42,590 bases of DNA from Winogradskyella sp. GTDB lineage: Bacteria > Bacteroidota > Bacteroidia > Flavobacteriales > Flavobacteriaceae. Below the pieces are notes generated by a model that did not search any database, was not told the DNA's origin, and saw only the letters and a program-made list of their open reading frames with translations. The stretch covers positions 1 to 42,590 of the forward strand of contig NZ_JAOARH010000051.1 in NCBI RefSeq assembly GCF_025210595.1, read 5' to 3'. Within the stretch, counting starts at the first letter, position 1, and every line of letters starts with the position of its first letter. This document shows positions 41,979-42,590 of this stretch, one piece after another. The position numbers and the translations under genes are program-made.

Positions 41979-42308
41979 ATGTATATAGATTTACCAGAAA
42001 AACGTTACTATGGCATTGGTGAAGTTGCCAAAGCCTTTAAGGTAAATGCATCTTTAATTCGTTTTTGGGAAAAGGAATTTGACATTATTAAACCTAAGAA
42101 AAATGCTAAGGGCAACAGAAAATTTACTCCAGAGGATATCAAAAACCTAAAGTTTATTTATCATCTCGTAAAAGAAAGAGGGTTTACATTAGAAGGAGCA
42201 AAAACTCACCTAAAAGAAGAAAAGAAACAATCTTTAGAAAAGTTTGAAATCATAGAAAAACTTGAAAGCATAAAAGCACAACTTATTAAAATAAAAACAC
42301 AACTTTAA
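41979..42308 (+). CDS. MerR-family transcriptional regulator
   Basis: 109 residues, starting one base after the M23 stop. N-terminal MerR helix-turn-helix with YYGIGEVAKAFKVNASLIRFWEKEFDIIKPKKNAKGNRKFTPEDI, then a short coiled-coil dimerisation helix. It lacks the Cys or ligand-binding C-terminal domain of metal or drug sensors, so it is a minimal regulator of unknown signal. Tight packing between the M23 peptidase and LemA genes suggests it controls or is co-regulated with cell-envelope functions. Confidence 0.93.
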   Translation: MYIDLPEKRYYGIGEVAKAFKVNASLIRFWEKEFDIIKPKKNAKGNRKFTPEDIKNLKFIYHLVKERGFTLEGAKTHLKEEKKQSLEKFEIIEKLESIKAQLIKIKTQL

Positions 42309-42321
42309 AAACATATCAATT

Positions 42322-42590
42322 ATGAAAAGATGGTTAGTTCCTGTTATTGTTATTGCCATAATAGGGTTTGGTATTTACCAATGGGCTGTTGGCATAAACA
42401 ACACATCTGTTGAGCTAGAAGCAAATGCAAAAACAGCATGGTCTAACGTAGAAAGCACTTATCAAAGACGTAGCGATTTATATAGTACAGTAATTAAAAC
42501 AGTACAAGGTGCTGCAGATTTTGAAAGAAAAACATTAAATGAAGTTATAGAAGCACGTTCTAAAGCAACTTCAATTAATGTTGATGTTAG
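42322..42590 (+). CDS. lemA: LemA family protein (partial)
   Basis: The ATG at 42322 opens a frame that runs off the window after 89 codons. It begins MKRWLVPVIVIAIIGFGIYQ, one N-terminal TM, followed by the LemA start AKTAWSNVESTYQRRSDLYS and TVQGAADFERKTLNEVIEAR. LemA proteins form helical bundles at the membrane; their molecular role is unclear. 13 bp after the MerR gene. Confidence 0.92.
   Translation, partial: MKRWLVPVIVIAIIGFGIYQWAVGINNTSVELEANAKTAWSNVESTYQRRSDLYSTVIKTVQGAADFERKTLNEVIEARSKATSINVDV

Noticed and set aside
1-42590. tRNA, rRNA, CRISPR array, prophage or IS transposase
   Set aside because: Looked for clover-leaf-like GTTCGANTC segments, evenly spaced repeats and integrase/transposase motifs; none seen.

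Overview
The window is from an AT-rich genome of the Bacteroidetes, most likely a marine Flavobacteriaceae. The evidence is the gene families (long Bacteroidetes-type FtsX permeases, GSCFA protein, lipoproteins with an acidic stretch after the lipobox Cys, fused redox proteins), the near absence of Shine-Dalgarno sequences, A-rich leaders, and promoters fitting the Bacteroidetes pattern TTTG-N19-TAnnTTTG. It is chromosomal housekeeping and regulatory DNA. I see no prophage, IS transposase, CRISPR array, rRNA or tRNA.

Layout. (1) 1-8376, minus strand: a MacB-like ABC export operon with an HlyD-type adaptor, an ATPase and three tandem FtsX-type permeases (the last cut by the window edge). Divergent from it (8573-11258) are its probable regulators, an NtrC-type sigma-54 response regulator and an NtrY-like kinase. 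(2) 11518-17424: a thiol/redox block with a DsbD protein carrying a duplicated N-terminal domain, two rhodaneses, a redoxin and a TlpA-like lipoprotein on the minus strand, then MarR and YceI on the plus strand. (3) 17546-24763: a full trp operon trpL-E-G-D-C-F-B-A. It starts with a Trp-Trp-Trp leader peptide and an attenuator, and a small GIY-YIG nuclease gene lies between trpB and trpA. (4) 24763-27477: a methyltransferase, a small membrane protein, a lipoprotein, TrmL and an EF-hand protein. (5) 27526-30865, minus: a UDG-like protein, YaaA, RluD and a PASTA protein. (6) 31041-32583, plus: Ddl and CoaD. (7) 32674-37162, minus: a NarL-type response regulator, two tandem paralogous sensor kinases, a candidate 43-residue peptide gene and a surface lipoprotein. 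(8) 37277-40876, minus: a GSCFA protein and AlaS. (9) 41006-42590, plus: an M23 peptidase, a MerR regulator and a partial LemA.

The most distinctive features are non-coding. A family of short palindromes (arms like ATNCTGAA around a CTTGT loop) is scattered between genes; one copy is read in frame inside the UDG-like gene, and two copies in inverted orientation bracket the GIY-YIG gene. A second set of hairpins sits only 4-10 nt upstream of nine start codons. A nearly identical 18-bp palindrome, ATACGYAATTCRTCGTAT, lies in front of both the NarL-type regulator and the lipoprotein gene and looks like that regulator's operator.
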